The notes beneath the pieces are model-generated. The model was not told the DNA's origin. It worked only from the letters and a program-made list of their open reading frames with translations, and searched no databases. Position numbers and translations under genes: made by a program. Below, in pieces: positions 1 through 7,393 of a stretch of 12,876 nucleotides of DNA (position 1 is the stretch's first letter; every line of letters begins with the position of its first letter). Source of the stretch: Desulfobacterales bacterium (lineage in GTDB: Bacteria > Desulfobacterota > Desulfobacteria > Desulfobacterales > UBA2174_A); NCBI GenBank assembly GCA_025454075.1, contig JALOPD010000086.1:1-12876 (forward strand). The letters run 5' to 3'.

Positions 1-1
1 G

Positions 2-445
2 ACCGGGGTCCCTTTCGAACGCAACCTGCGCATCGAAAGACACATCCCCATGAAGGCCGATGCGCTCGGCGCCGGGGCCACCCGGCTGCCGGTGGACGAC
101 AAGGACCTGGACGTTTTTGAGATCACAGTGCGCCCGGCCGACGCCTATGGAAACCTGCTGGGGCCGGGCCGGCCGCACATGATCCTTTGGGAGGCGACGG
201 CGGGAGGATTCCCGGAGCCGGCAGCAGACCACCTGGACGGCACCTACAGCCGTCGGCTCAATCTCCCGGCAGGTTCAAGCCCGGCGGCCGTCGATTTGAA
301 TTTAATGGTCGGCGACTCACCCTTCCGTATCAATCTCGGAAAGGTGTTGCCGCCTGCCCAACGCGTGCCGGTCGGCGGGCTGGCCCTGCTCCTCCTCATT
401 TTGGCGGCATTCTTGATCCGGATGATCAAAAACGCGAGGGGCTGA
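2..445 (+). CDS. C-terminal part of a membrane-anchored protein with an Ig/filamin-like beta domain (5' end outside window)
   Basis: The frame is open from the first bases, so the gene begins upstream; the ATG at 50 is probably internal. About 147 residues are visible. The stretch containing DAYGNLLGPGRP and later DHLDGTYSRRLNLP resembles the loops of bacterial Ig/filamin-type beta sandwiches (a polar 'D.YGN' turn and a 'DGTY' strand). This is a resemblance, not a firm family call. Near the C-terminus GGLALLLLILAAFLIRMIKN forms one hydrophobic helix with a short basic tail. That fits a C-terminal membrane anchor with the beta domain on the outer face of the inner membrane. The stop TGA at 443-445 is 41 bases before the lipoprotein start, so the two may be co-transcribed. 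The function cannot be given without the missing N-terminus. Confidence 0.6.
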   Translation, partial: TGVPFERNLRIERHIPMKADALGAGATRLPVDDKDLDVFEITVRPADAYGNLLGPGRPHMILWEATAGGFPEPAADHLDGTYSRRLNLPAGSSPAAVDLNLMVGDSPFRINLGKVLPPAQRVPVGGLALLLLILAAFLIRMIKNARG

Positions 446-486
446 TAAAAAGCTTCAACAGAGAGATGCGCAAACGGAGCGTGTTC

Positions 487-864
487 ATGAAAAAGATTTT
501 CTGCTTTCTGATGCTGTGTGCGGGTTTGCTTCTGGCGGGCTGTGCCGCGGGTTTTATTCCCAAAGACTCCAAACCGGCGGGTGTTTACACGGGAATCCTG
601 AAGGGCAACGTGTACGAAGGGCCCATACGATTCGAGCTGTTTCAAACGCCGGACGGACAAACGCTTTTCACAGGGCAGTTCGCGGACACCATACACGACG
701 GCGTGCATCGCTTCCGCGGCACCGTGACAGGCAACGTTATGGAAGGCGACATCAGCCTGGGGTTCGGCACCATTAGCGGCGAGCTTTCCGAGGATGGGAC
801 CCGGATGTCCGGCGTGTTCAGGCTCGCCCAAAACCACGGAACATGGATCGCCGTCCTGCAGTGA
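487..864 (+). CDS. Small predicted lipoprotein of unknown function (125 aa)
   Basis: The protein starts MKKIFCFLMLCAGLLLAGC: a basic n-region, a hydrophobic core and a lipobox LLAG before Cys19. Signal peptidase II cleavage and lipid modification at Cys19 are therefore expected. The mature part of about 107 residues is rich in Gly, Thr and alternating hydrophobic positions (GVYTGILKGNVYEGPIRFEL, then repeated G-x-hydrophobic turns), which suggests an all-beta fold. I recognise no family. An in-frame ATG at 466 with an AGAGAG stretch before it would add MRKRSVF. The start at 487 is preferred because it gives a standard signal peptide, but either is possible. The gene follows the membrane-anchored protein by about 40 bases, and no terminator is seen between them. 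Confidence 0.7.
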   Translation: MKKIFCFLMLCAGLLLAGCAAGFIPKDSKPAGVYTGILKGNVYEGPIRFELFQTPDGQTLFTGQFADTIHDGVHRFRGTVTGNVMEGDISLGFGTISGELSEDGTRMSGVFRLAQNHGTWIAVLQ

Positions 865-1225
865 GCGGGCGGCCGTGCGCGGGTTCGCCGGATGGGTGGC
901 TGCGGCGGGCGCCCAGGTCCGAGCACGTGGGATGCAGGAATCCGGCATGTTTGACTGCCGTAGCGACCATGTGAATTGGAAAACCCAACTTTGTGCAGAA
1001 TCGACCCTAACCGGGTTTCTGCCGACACCCTGCACTTTGTTTTAACTGATCCTAACAACAAGCAATTCCTTTTTCCCCAACGCCTGGAACAAAACTTGCT
1101 CTCAAGTCTTGTTGAAAAGGGTTCGAGGTCAAGGCCCTGAATTCGCACAGCCGGCCTTTCGTTCTTTCGTATCGCAGCGCGGCATCTTCTTGTCATTCTT
1201 CGACTTTGTCTTTTTCACGTTGGGG
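865..1225. other. Gene-poor interval with one hairpin
   Basis: No convincing coding region is seen in these ~360 bases; the open frames on both strands lack ribosome sites and protein-like composition. A near-perfect hairpin lies at 1088-1113 (arms aacaaaacttg and caagtcttgtt, one mismatch, 4-base loop). No T-run follows it on either strand, so it is not a standard terminator. A weaker gtgcag/ctgcac pair around 994-1034 precedes a T-rich stretch and could be a poor terminator for the lipoprotein gene. The frame of the next small gene stays open upstream to about 1109, so its true start could lie inside this interval. Confidence 0.4.
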
Positions 1226-1408
1226 GTGGCCGTGGGTGAAGAAATCAAGAAGTCGACGGGCATCAATCTGTTGTTGAAGGAATGTCGCAGGCGTTTCCGC
1301 ATTCCCGAAAACATCGACCATTATTCGGAAAGAGATTTTCGGGAGGCCGAAAAAAAGTTCATCAAACTTTGCTTTGTCGGGGGGCAGATGCGGGAGCAGG
1401 GCAAATAG
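1226..1408 (+). CDS. Small protein of unknown function (about 60 aa, start uncertain)
   Basis: Reading from GTG 1226 gives a charged, largely helical peptide ending in TAG at 1406-1408. It contains KSTGINLLLKECRRRFRIP and later REAEKKFIKLCFVGGQ. The mix of Leu/Arg/Glu and the single open frame look protein-like, but I recognise no family. The in-frame start candidates are TTG 1220, GTG 1226 and GTG 1232. None has a good ribosome site, although a G-rich run at 1222-1228 precedes 1232. A longer reading from TTG 1109 would add a hydrophobic segment (FLSFFDFVFFTLGVAVG) and make it a small membrane protein. The gene lies 86 bases before the small zinc-knuckle gene, possibly in the same transcript. 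Confidence 0.45.
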   Translation: MAVGEEIKKSTGINLLLKECRRRFRIPENIDHYSERDFREAEKKFIKLCFVGGQMREQGK

Positions 1409-1493
1409 GGGTTTCCGCCAGGAACAGGGGCGGCTCTGCGCTGAAGCGTGCAGACCTTCAGGGTGGCAATGGATCGTTGTCAGGGGGTGAAAA

Positions 1494-1667
1494 ATGGTTT
1501 GTGACGTTTGCAACGGCAAAGGGTACACCAGGATCAAGGACCAGGAATTGCCATGCTACGAATGCCTGGGACGTGGGGAATATTTTCTTTTGGACGGCGA
1601 CAAACCCCGGGAGCGGAAAGCGGAGGAATGCAGCGAAGCTTATTGCGCCGGGGCTGTGAGTGGGTGA
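1494..1667 (+). CDS. 57-aa protein with two DnaJ-like CxxCxGxG zinc knuckles
   Basis: ATG 1494 to TGA 1665-1667. The N-terminal half holds Cys3-x2-Cys6-x-Gly-x-Gly10 and Cys21-x2-Cys24-x-Gly26-x-Gly28, spaced 15 residues apart. This is the paired CxxCxGxG arrangement of the DnaJ central zinc domain, which binds one Zn through four Cys. The second half is polar and charged, with two more Cys (46 and 51). A G-rich ribosome site (GGGGGTG, 1484-1490) sits a few bases before the ATG. Small stand-alone proteins of this type are often annotated as molecular chaperone DnaJ-like or hypothetical; no J domain is present, so a chaperone role is not shown. It follows the unknown small gene and precedes uppP, which probably has its own promoter. 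Confidence 0.6.
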   Translation: MVCDVCNGKGYTRIKDQELPCYECLGRGEYFLLDGDKPRERKAEECSEAYCAGAVSG

Positions 1668-1810
1668 ACCGAGCCCGGCTTCCCGGTTCTCGTCCAATTC
1701 CGGATCTCCTCTGCATCCGTCGAGCATCATCCTGCCGAGTCAAAAGCCATTTCCATTTCTGAACACAGGTTCGCCGGAGCGTCAACCGAAGCTTCCCGCA
1801 TCAGGGCCAT

Positions 1811-1839
1811 TTGCGATCCCAGCAGGTTTGCAGTATAGG
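1811..1839 (+). promoter_or_regulatory. Likely sigma70-type promoter of uppP
   Basis: TTGCGA (1811-1816) and TATAGG (1834-1839) are separated by exactly 17 bases; each box matches its consensus at four of six positions. Transcription would begin near 1846, leaving a leader of about 37 bases before the uppP ATG. The spacing is good but the boxes are mediocre. Confidence 0.4.
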
Positions 1840-1882
1840 AAACGCGCTGAACATTTATCGGCCGGAAGGATACTGCCGCTGT

Positions 1883-2698
1883 ATGGACCTTCTCCTGTTG
1901 CTGAAAGCCGCCCTCCTGGGAGTCGTCGAAGGCGTGACGGAGTTTATCCCGGTCTCCTCCACCGGCCATTTGATCCTGGTTCAGGACTGGCTCGGTTTTA
2001 CCGGCCGCAAAGAGAATGCCTTCATGATCTTCATTCAGCTCGGCGCCATCCTGGCCGTGGTCTGGCTTTATCGAATGAAGTTCATCGACGTGGCCCGCAA
2101 TCTGAACCGCGAGCCGGCGGCACGCGGCCTGGTCTTCAATCTGATCGTCGGCACGCTGCCGGCGGTGGTGATCGGGCTGCCCACGGAAAAATGGATCGAG
2201 GCCCATTTCTTCCGGCCCGTTCCAGTGGCGCTGGCCTTTGTCCTGGGAGGGCTGGCGATTCTTTTAATCGAGCGGTGGTACTCAACCCCCGCAGTGGACA
2301 GCGTCGACCGGATCCCGTTGAAGAAGGCCCTGGGGGTGGGGTTGATCCAGGTCCTGGCCATACTTTTTCCCGGCACCTCGCGCTCGGGAGCCACCATCAT
2401 GGGCGGACTGGCCCTGGGGCTCTCCCGCACCGCCGCCATGGAGTTTTCCTTCTTCCTGGCGATACCGGCTATGCTCGGGGCCTCGATCATAAAACTCTAC
2501 AAGGTACGCGAGCTGCTCTCGGCGGCGGACATCCCTCTTTTCACGGTGGGCTTCATCGTGTCCTTTCTGGCCGCGCTTTTCGTCATCCGCGGCCTGCTCT
2601 CCTACGTATCGCGCAAGTCCTTCGTCCCTTTCGCCTGGTACCGCATTTTTTTCGGCGCCCTTATCCTGATCCTGTACTGGAACCGCAGCGCCTTTTGA
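1883..2698 (+). CDS. uppP: Undecaprenyl-diphosphatase UppP (BacA family)
   Basis: This inner-membrane enzyme removes a phosphate from undecaprenyl pyrophosphate, recycling the lipid carrier for peptidoglycan and other surface polymers; overproduction is known to give bacitracin resistance. The 271-aa length is normal for the family. The first signature is E16-GVT-E20-FIPVSSTGHL, holding the two Glu of the (E/Q)xxxE motif and the PVSSTGH loop. The second is FPGTSRSGATIMGGL, with Arg167 in PGTSRSG. The rest consists of hydrophobic helices, as expected for this polytopic protein. The start at ATG 1883 gives the canonical N-terminus MDLLLLLKAALLGVVEG; GGAAGGA lies about 12 bases before it, a slightly long spacing. 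The open frame continues upstream to 1811, but that part is not conserved sequence. The gene appears monocistronic. Confidence 0.95.
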   Translation: MDLLLLLKAALLGVVEGVTEFIPVSSTGHLILVQDWLGFTGRKENAFMIFIQLGAILAVVWLYRMKFIDVARNLNREPAARGLVFNLIVGTLPAVVIGLPTEKWIEAHFFRPVPVALAFVLGGLAILLIERWYSTPAVDSVDRIPLKKALGVGLIQVLAILFPGTSRSGATIMGGLALGLSRTAAMEFSFFLAIPAMLGASIIKLYKVRELLSAADIPLFTVGFIVSFLAALFVIRGLLSYVSRKSFVPFAWYRIFFGALILILYWNRSAF

Positions 2699-2727
2699 AT
2701 CTTGCGGATATGAACTATTTTACCCAA

Positions 2728-2752
2728 AATGTATGGGCAAACACCATACATT
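2728..2752. repeat. Perfect 9-bp inverted repeat downstream of uppP
   Basis: Arms aatgtatgg (2728-2736) and ccatacatt (2744-2752) enclose a 7-base loop, 30 bases after the uppP stop. No T-run follows on the plus strand; only TTTT follows on the minus strand. It may be an operator for a dimeric regulator, an mRNA 3' stabilising hairpin, or a weak terminator. Confidence 0.5.
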
Positions 2753-2856
2753 GCCATGTCTAAAATTCCACTTGAATCATAACTTATTGATTGTGCCCCT
2801 GATTAACAGCGAGTCGAAATGCTTGCATGGATTTTGCTTTTCTTTATGAGTTATCG

Positions 2857-3021
2857 AGATGACCGCGTGCGGTCCGTCTTGGAGGGCAGCCGGCTTCTTG
2901 GATGTGCGTGCATCTTTTCTGGGCGGCTTTCGCAATCAAAAACTGAAAGCACATCGCAGAAAACAACGGCATTTTGAGAAGCCATGGAAGGGGCAGAGAT
3001 CGTGAGATCCCTGCCCTTTTT
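2857..3021 (+). ncRNA. Candidate small RNA with promoter-like boxes and strong terminator
   Basis: Between uppP and the hydrolase lies a 390-base gene-free stretch whose second half looks like an RNA gene. TTGCAT (2823-2828) and TATGAG (2845-2850), 16 bases apart, could start transcription near 2857. The first hairpin is gaccg-cgtg-cggtc (2861-2874). An 11-bp stem follows, ggcttcttgga (2892-2902) with ttttgagaagcc (2973-2983, a few G.U pairs), enclosing an inner stem gctttc/gaaagc (2926-2931 with 2945-2950). A textbook terminator ends it at 2988-3021. No protein-like frame exists here. I do not recognise it as 6S, tmRNA, SRP or RNase P RNA. The promoter is only fair, so the call rests on the stem series plus the terminator. 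Confidence 0.35.
2988..3021 (+). terminator. Strong intrinsic terminator with GTGA tetraloop
   Basis: The stem gggcag/ctgccc (2991-2996 with 3011-3016), one A/C mismatch, and a second stem gatc/gatc close on a GTGA (GNRA-type) tetraloop. The arms extend by G.U and two A-T pairs into a TTTTT run at 3017-3021. Orientation is plus strand. It ends the candidate small RNA and would also stop read-through from uppP before the minus-strand hydrolase. Confidence 0.8.
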
Positions 3022-3087
3022 GTTCGATATGCACCAGCACTCCCGATTTCAGCGGCCGCAACAGGCGGGAATGATCCCTGCTCGGGT

Positions 3088-4002
3088 TTAAGACAAAAAC
3101 TCGACGAGAGACTCAGTGTATTCATCCGGCCGGTTCAGGTAGGGGAAGTGGCCGGCCCGGTTGAAGGTCTTGACCGCCGCGGAAGGGTAGGTCGCCTTCA
3201 GCAGCTCCCGCAGCCCCGCGTCCACCATCGGGTCGTTGTCCGCCTCGATGACGAGGGCCGGGATCCCCAGTTTATTCAGGCCCGGCGGTGTAAACGTCTG
3301 GCACAGACAGGCGCAGCGTGCGATGACATCCGGCTTGCGCATGAACCCGCAGGTTTGCTCGTAGAGATAGGCGTTCACCAGCTGCGAGTGGCCCGCGGCG
3401 GGAAACAAAACCCGCCGGGCGTTGCGGCGCATGCCGGCCATGACCGCCCATTCCGGCACCCACGGCAGATACCGCATGCCCATGCGTGCCCTCCGGCGGA
3501 TGACCTCGTTCGGCGGGAAGGTGTTGCCCAGGACCACTTTGCGGATGCGGGTCGGGTCCTTGGCGGCGAGGAACTGGGCCAGGTAGCCGCCCATGGAGCT
3601 TCCCACCAGGTGGGCCCTGGGGATTTTCGCCTGGTCCAGAATGCCCAGGATCCCGAAACGCAGCAGGTCGAGATTCGGCAGGGGCGGATAGGTCACGGCG
3701 ATGCAGCGGAAGCGCTCCCCCAGCGCTTCGATCTGCTGAAACCATATGTCGCCGGAGCCGCCCATGCCGTGCAGGAAGACGATGGCATCCTCCCCGTTCC
3801 CCGAGTCATGGTAGCGCCAGGTGGTCCCGCCGGAATTGAATTGCTTCAGCGGGCGGCGCCGGCGGAAGGAGCTGAGGGCCGCGACGACATCTTCCGGAAC
3901 CCCGGAGTAGATCACCCGGAAAGAGGCCTTTGGGATGGGGAAGGCATAGACCCCGAGCAGGACCAGCGCCAGTGCCGAAGCGATGATGATGTGGTCGTTC
4001 AT
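3088..4002 (-). CDS. Membrane-tethered alpha/beta hydrolase, maspardin-like
   Basis: The protein has 304 residues. Residues 5-22 form a hydrophobic N-terminal helix (signal anchor), so the enzyme probably sits on the periplasmic face or at the membrane. The alpha/beta-hydrolase landmarks are all present: oxyanion loop HGMGG (78-82), nucleophile elbow GSSMGG with Ser136, an acidic loop EADNDP (Asp255 or Asp257), and His285 in NRAGHFPYLNRPDEY. An intact Ser-Asp-His triad is therefore likely. The central stretch VTYPPLPNLDLLRFGILGIL followed by AHLVGSSMGGYLAQ recalls the maspardin/SPG21 branch of the superfamily; this is from memory, and the substrate cannot be inferred. The start at 4002 is chosen because it gives the basic-then-hydrophobic N-terminus; the ribosome site is weak. 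The gene is divergent from the kinase/protease gene, with 185 bases between them. Confidence 0.85.
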   Translation of the reverse strand: MNDHIIIASALALVLLGVYAFPIPKASFRVIYSGVPEDVVAALSSFRRRRPLKQFNSGGTTWRYHDSGNGEDAIVFLHGMGGSGDIWFQQIEALGERFRCIAVTYPPLPNLDLLRFGILGILDQAKIPRAHLVGSSMGGYLAQFLAAKDPTRIRKVVLGNTFPPNEVIRRRARMGMRYLPWVPEWAVMAGMRRNARRVLFPAAGHSQLVNAYLYEQTCGFMRKPDVIARCACLCQTFTPPGLNKLGIPALVIEADNDPMVDAGLRELLKATYPSAAVKTFNRAGHFPYLNRPDEYTESLVEFLS

Positions 4003-4162
4003 TGTTGTAAAACCCGGGGCCGCCCCATCCGTTTAACACGCCGTTTTGTTCACCGTCAAGGGGGCGTCCATTCTCGGTCGTGTTCAGACCGGTTCCGGGA
4101 CTCTGGCAAAAAAAAACAGGGCGTGATAGAAACCGGGCAGGCTGATTGTTTCCTCGCTTCTT

Positions 4163-4205
4163 ACTCTGTCCGACGAGGAATCACACCATGAAACTCTGTC
4201 CGACG
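4163..4205 (+). repeat. 13-bp direct repeat bracketing the translation start of the kinase/protease gene
   Basis: The sequence actctgtccgacg occurs at 4163-4175 and again at 4193-4205, exactly 30 bases apart. The first copy runs up to the ribosome site (GAGGA, 4175-4179) and the second begins in codon 2. It looks like a local duplication that copied the first codons into the leader, or a paired binding site. Confidence 0.6.
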
Positions 4206-7200
4206 TGCGGCCAGCCGGTCGCGGATGAAATCGCCGCCTGCCCCGCCTGCGGCCGTGATCTCAGCGAGCGCCGGCACGCCATCGACGATTACCGCATCGT
4301 CGATGTGCTTCACGAAGGGCATTCCACGTTTCTCTGCCATGCCGTTCGGGAGCGCACCGACGAGCATGTCATGATCCGTCTCTTCACCCCGCACTCCGGA
4401 GTGAACGCGGAGGTCGCGGCGCGGCTCCAGCGCGAGTTGGAGGAGTTGAAAAAGCTACCCGGCGAAGGGTTCGTGCGCCACCACGCCATCCGGCGCTCCC
4501 AGGACGGCCAGTGGTACCGCATCAGCGAGTGGGTGGAAACCGAAAGCTGGGGATCGCTGCTCGCTTCCGGCCGGCTGGGCGATCGCCGCATCCTGCTCGA
4601 CCTCTTCCACCAGATCGCCGAGATTCTCACGGTCCTGCACGCCCACGGCCACTTCATCCCCCACCTGATCCTCAACGACATCATGGCCGTCCCGGGCGAG
4701 GGCGACGCTCTCGGCATCAAGATCGACTACAAGCTCTCGCGCTTCATCGACCCCAAGCTCGACCGGCCGGCGCCGATGTTGAAAAGGCTCCTCGCCTGCC
4801 ACCCGGACATCGCGAACCGGCGGCCGCTCGATTTCCGGAGCGACATCTGGTCGCTGGGAAAGGTGTTCGTGGAGCTGCTGGCGGGGGATCTCGAAATCGA
4901 AAATTTCGAAGCCAAGGTGGACGAGCTTGACCTGCCGGCCGAACTGGCCGTCCTGCTGCGGGTCATGCTGGCGGACGACCCGGATCTGCGGCCGCAGTCC
5001 ATGTCCGAAATCGCCGAATCGCTGAGGCGCATCCAGGAACTGCCGGAGGAGCCCGAGCCGGCAAAACCGCCGGAGGCCGCCGCCCCGCCGGCCGGCTTGG
5101 TCCAGCGGCTCCAGAAACGGGTGCGGCTGCTGGCGGCGGCCGTCTTCGTGATCATCGCCGCCGGCGTGCTGGGCTGGTTTTACCTCGACCGCGAGAGCAG
5201 GGACGCCGAGAGCACGCTCGAGACCTATGCCAACCGATACGCGCGTTCGGTGGGCTTCGTGTTGGTGGATTATTGGCTGGAGTCCGAGGGCACGATCATC
5301 TTCCGCAATGTGGCCGAGGGCACGGCCTTCTTGGTGGACCGGGAAGGCTATCTGCTCACCAGCCGCCACGTGGTCTGCCCCTGGCTCGAGGACCCGGGCT
5401 TCGGAGGTGTCGTTCAATACACGAGGATGAGGAAAATAAGCGTCACCCTGAACTACCGGATTCATCTGTGGTTTGAAGGCACCCGAGCTTTCAACCCCGC
5501 GGGTCGCATGATTGAAAACCCGGACATCACGGACATCTTCTTCACCGAGAACGCCTACAGCACGGACGGTTCGCCCAGAGTCGAGATTGCAGGGGTGGCC
5601 CGTCCGCCCGTCCGCACCCGCCAGCTTTTAAAGTCTCCGCTCAAGGACGACTTCGCCGTAATCAAGATCGACCGGACGCCGGAGGGGGCGGCGCCCCTGC
5701 CGCTGGACCTGGGGATGGACCCCAGCAAACTGCCCAAGCTCAGCCGGGTGATTGCCCTGGGGTTTCCGCTCGGAAGCCGCACGCAGGTGGACACGGTCAA
5801 CGCCAGCGTCGTGCGGGGCAACGTGCGGCGGGCCTTCGAGAACATGTTCCAGATCGACGCCTCTCTGCACGGCGGCAACAGCGGCGGCCCGGTGATCGAC
5901 ACCCGCGGCAAGGTGATCGGCATCGTCTCGGCGGTGGCCATGGATTTCAGCCATGGGCTGGTGCCGATCGCGACCCCCGTGTGGGACATCGGGTTGATTC
6001 TGCCCATCACCGGGGCCGAGCGGCTGCTGCGCGATCTCAAAGCCGGCCAGGCCAAGTGGAACGGGGTGATCGATTTTTCGACGGAAGCCTCGCTGGCCAG
6101 GGTCCGGGAGCTCGCCGCCCAGGGGCGCTGGGCCGAGGCCATGGCGGCGGTCGATGAAAAGCTCGGCCGCAGCCCCCAGCCGGTCATGGTGGCCGCCTCC
6201 GGCATGCTGCATTTCTGCAATGGGGATGAAAAAGGCGCCCGGCAGCGCTTCACCCAGTCGCTCTCTATGGACCCTGAAGACAACCAGGCCCGGTTGATGC
6301 TGGTGCTGATCGACTGGCTTGCGGGCCGCCAGGGCGGGAAGCAGCCCTATCATCAGGACCTCGCGGCGGCCGACTGGCGGAGTGCGGCCGAGTTCCAGAG
6401 CTATCTGCTGCAGGTGCTGGAGGACCGGGTGGGCCTGCCGTCCGCCTTGAACGCCTGGACCAGTTCCTCGGAAAAGAGCTGGATCCATTACATCGGCGGC
6501 CTCGTGCGTCTGCGGCAGGGACACCCCGCGGAGGCCGAACATTTGATCGAGCAGGCCGTGCTCTCCGCGGACCCGGAGGGCTGGGAGTTCCTGCTGGCCC
6601 GGGCCAAGCTGGATGAGATTCGCAAGCAGCAGCACGCGGCGTCTCAGGCGCCCGATCAATGGGCCGCCTACAGCGCGCACATGCAGCAGTTCGACCGCCG
6701 GGTGAAAGAGACGCTGGAGGCCAGGAAAAAGCGGCAGGAAGAGCTTTCCGTGCTGTGGGCGAAACTGGCGAACGGCGACACCGCGCTCGAGGAAAAAACC
6801 ACCGCCCTGAAGAAGATCCTCGAACTGGACCCCGACAACCGCGCCGTCAGGGGCACCCTGGCCTATGCCGCCGCCGCCACGGACGACTTCCCCGAGGCCC
6901 TGGAGCACCTGCGGGCGTATCTTGCGATCGACGGCCGGCGGACCGCCATGCGCATGGGCTTGGGCCTGCTGGAAGCCGGCATCTTACACTACCAGGGCCA
7001 GGAGGAGGCGGCCAATGAGCGCCTGTCCGATTACGCCCTCCGCACCCGGGACCCGTGGTTTCTAACCGTCTGCGCCTATCTGCGCGGCCAGCAGACCGAG
7101 GAGGGCCTGCGCGGCCAGGCCGGCGACAGCCCGGAGAACATCCTCACCGGCTTCACCGCCGCGGGCTTCCGGGCCGAGGGGTCCAAGGAGAAAAAGAACG

Positions 7201-7304
7201 CCATCCGTTTTTACCGGGAGGCCCTGGGGTCTTTCCTGGACAACTGGGTCGAATACGACTTCGTGCGGGAGCGCGTCAATCGGCTGAAGCGCTCGGGGGA
7301 TTGA
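4188..7304 (+). CDS. Zinc-ribbon / pseudokinase / transmembrane / trypsin-like protease / TPR fusion protein (1038 aa)
   Basis: ATG 4188 follows GAGGA by 8 bases; it replaces an upstream in-frame ATG that lacks a site. Cys4, 7, 18 and 21 form a zinc ribbon. Residues ~34-290 follow the Ser/Thr kinase fold but are dead: the glycine loop reads LHEGHSTFLC, the VAIK lysine is Arg64, the HRD region reads IPHLILND (His159 for Asp, Ile161 for Lys), and DFG reads DYK. The structural DIWSLG (219-224) remains. A Pro-rich linker and one membrane helix (~314-333) follow. Residues ~370-610 are a trypsin-like protease of DegP type with His394 (TSRHVV), Asp488 (DDFAVIKI) and Ser565 (GNSGGP), all intact. Residues ~620-1038 are helical TPR-like repeats. 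Expected topology: ribbon and kinase-like domain in the cytoplasm, protease and repeats in the periplasm. No partner gene is adjacent. Confidence 0.85.
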   Translation: MKLCPTCGQPVADEIAACPACGRDLSERRHAIDDYRIVDVLHEGHSTFLCHAVRERTDEHVMIRLFTPHSGVNAEVAARLQRELEELKKLPGEGFVRHHAIRRSQDGQWYRISEWVETESWGSLLASGRLGDRRILLDLFHQIAEILTVLHAHGHFIPHLILNDIMAVPGEGDALGIKIDYKLSRFIDPKLDRPAPMLKRLLACHPDIANRRPLDFRSDIWSLGKVFVELLAGDLEIENFEAKVDELDLPAELAVLLRVMLADDPDLRPQSMSEIAESLRRIQELPEEPEPAKPPEAAAPPAGLVQRLQKRVRLLAAAVFVIIAAGVLGWFYLDRESRDAESTLETYANRYARSVGFVLVDYWLESEGTIIFRNVAEGTAFLVDREGYLLTSRHVVCPWLEDPGFGGVVQYTRMRKISVTLNYRIHLWFEGTRAFNPAGRMIENPDITDIFFTENAYSTDGSPRVEIAGVARPPVRTRQLLKSPLKDDFAVIKIDRTPEGAAPLPLDLGMDPSKLPKLSRVIALGFPLGSRTQVDTVNASVVRGNVRRAFENMFQIDASLHGGNSGGPVIDTRGKVIGIVSAVAMDFSHGLVPIATPVWDIGLILPITGAERLLRDLKAGQAKWNGVIDFSTEASLARVRELAAQGRWAEAMAAVDEKLGRSPQPVMVAASGMLHFCNGDEKGARQRFTQSLSMDPEDNQARLMLVLIDWLAGRQGGKQPYHQDLAAADWRSAAEFQSYLLQVLEDRVGLPSALNAWTSSSEKSWIHYIGGLVRLRQGHPAEAEHLIEQAVLSADPEGWEFLLARAKLDEIRKQQHAASQAPDQWAAYSAHMQQFDRRVKETLEARKKRQEELSVLWAKLANGDTALEEKTTALKKILELDPDNRAVRGTLAYAAAATDDFPEALEHLRAYLAIDGRRTAMRMGLGLLEAGILHYQGQEEAANERLSDYALRTRDPWFLTVCAYLRGQQTEEGLRGQAGDSPENILTGFTAAGFRAEGSKEKKNAIRFYREALGSFLDNWVEYDFVRERVNRLKRSGD

Positions 7305-7393
7305 CGGCCTCCGACTTGGGACGGGCAGCGCTTTAATAAACGTGCCGGATGTAGTAACGTCACCTGGCCATCACGCCTGAGACAGGAACCCGA

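Noticed and set aside
1660..2763. Plus-strand open frame overlapping uppP in another frame
   Set aside because: The uppP frame has both family signatures; this one is Arg/Pro/Gly-rich shadow sequence.
4106..4117. Run of A bases as a minus-strand terminator
   Set aside because: The A-run gives T on the minus strand but no stable stem precedes it, and no minus-strand gene ends there.
2974..4191. Plus-strand open frame of about 400 codons over the hydrolase gene
   Set aside because: Opposite strand carries an alpha/beta hydrolase with full triad; the plus frame crosses the terminator at 2988-3021 and has shadow composition.
4455..5465. Long minus-strand open frame under the kinase/protease gene
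   Set aside because: Composition is His/Gln/Arg-rich in the way typical of an antisense shadow of a GC-rich gene; the plus-strand frame has clear domains.
5628..6908. Minus-strand open frame of over 400 codons
   Set aside because: Antisense shadow of the protease and TPR coding region; no ribosome site, no recognisable motif.
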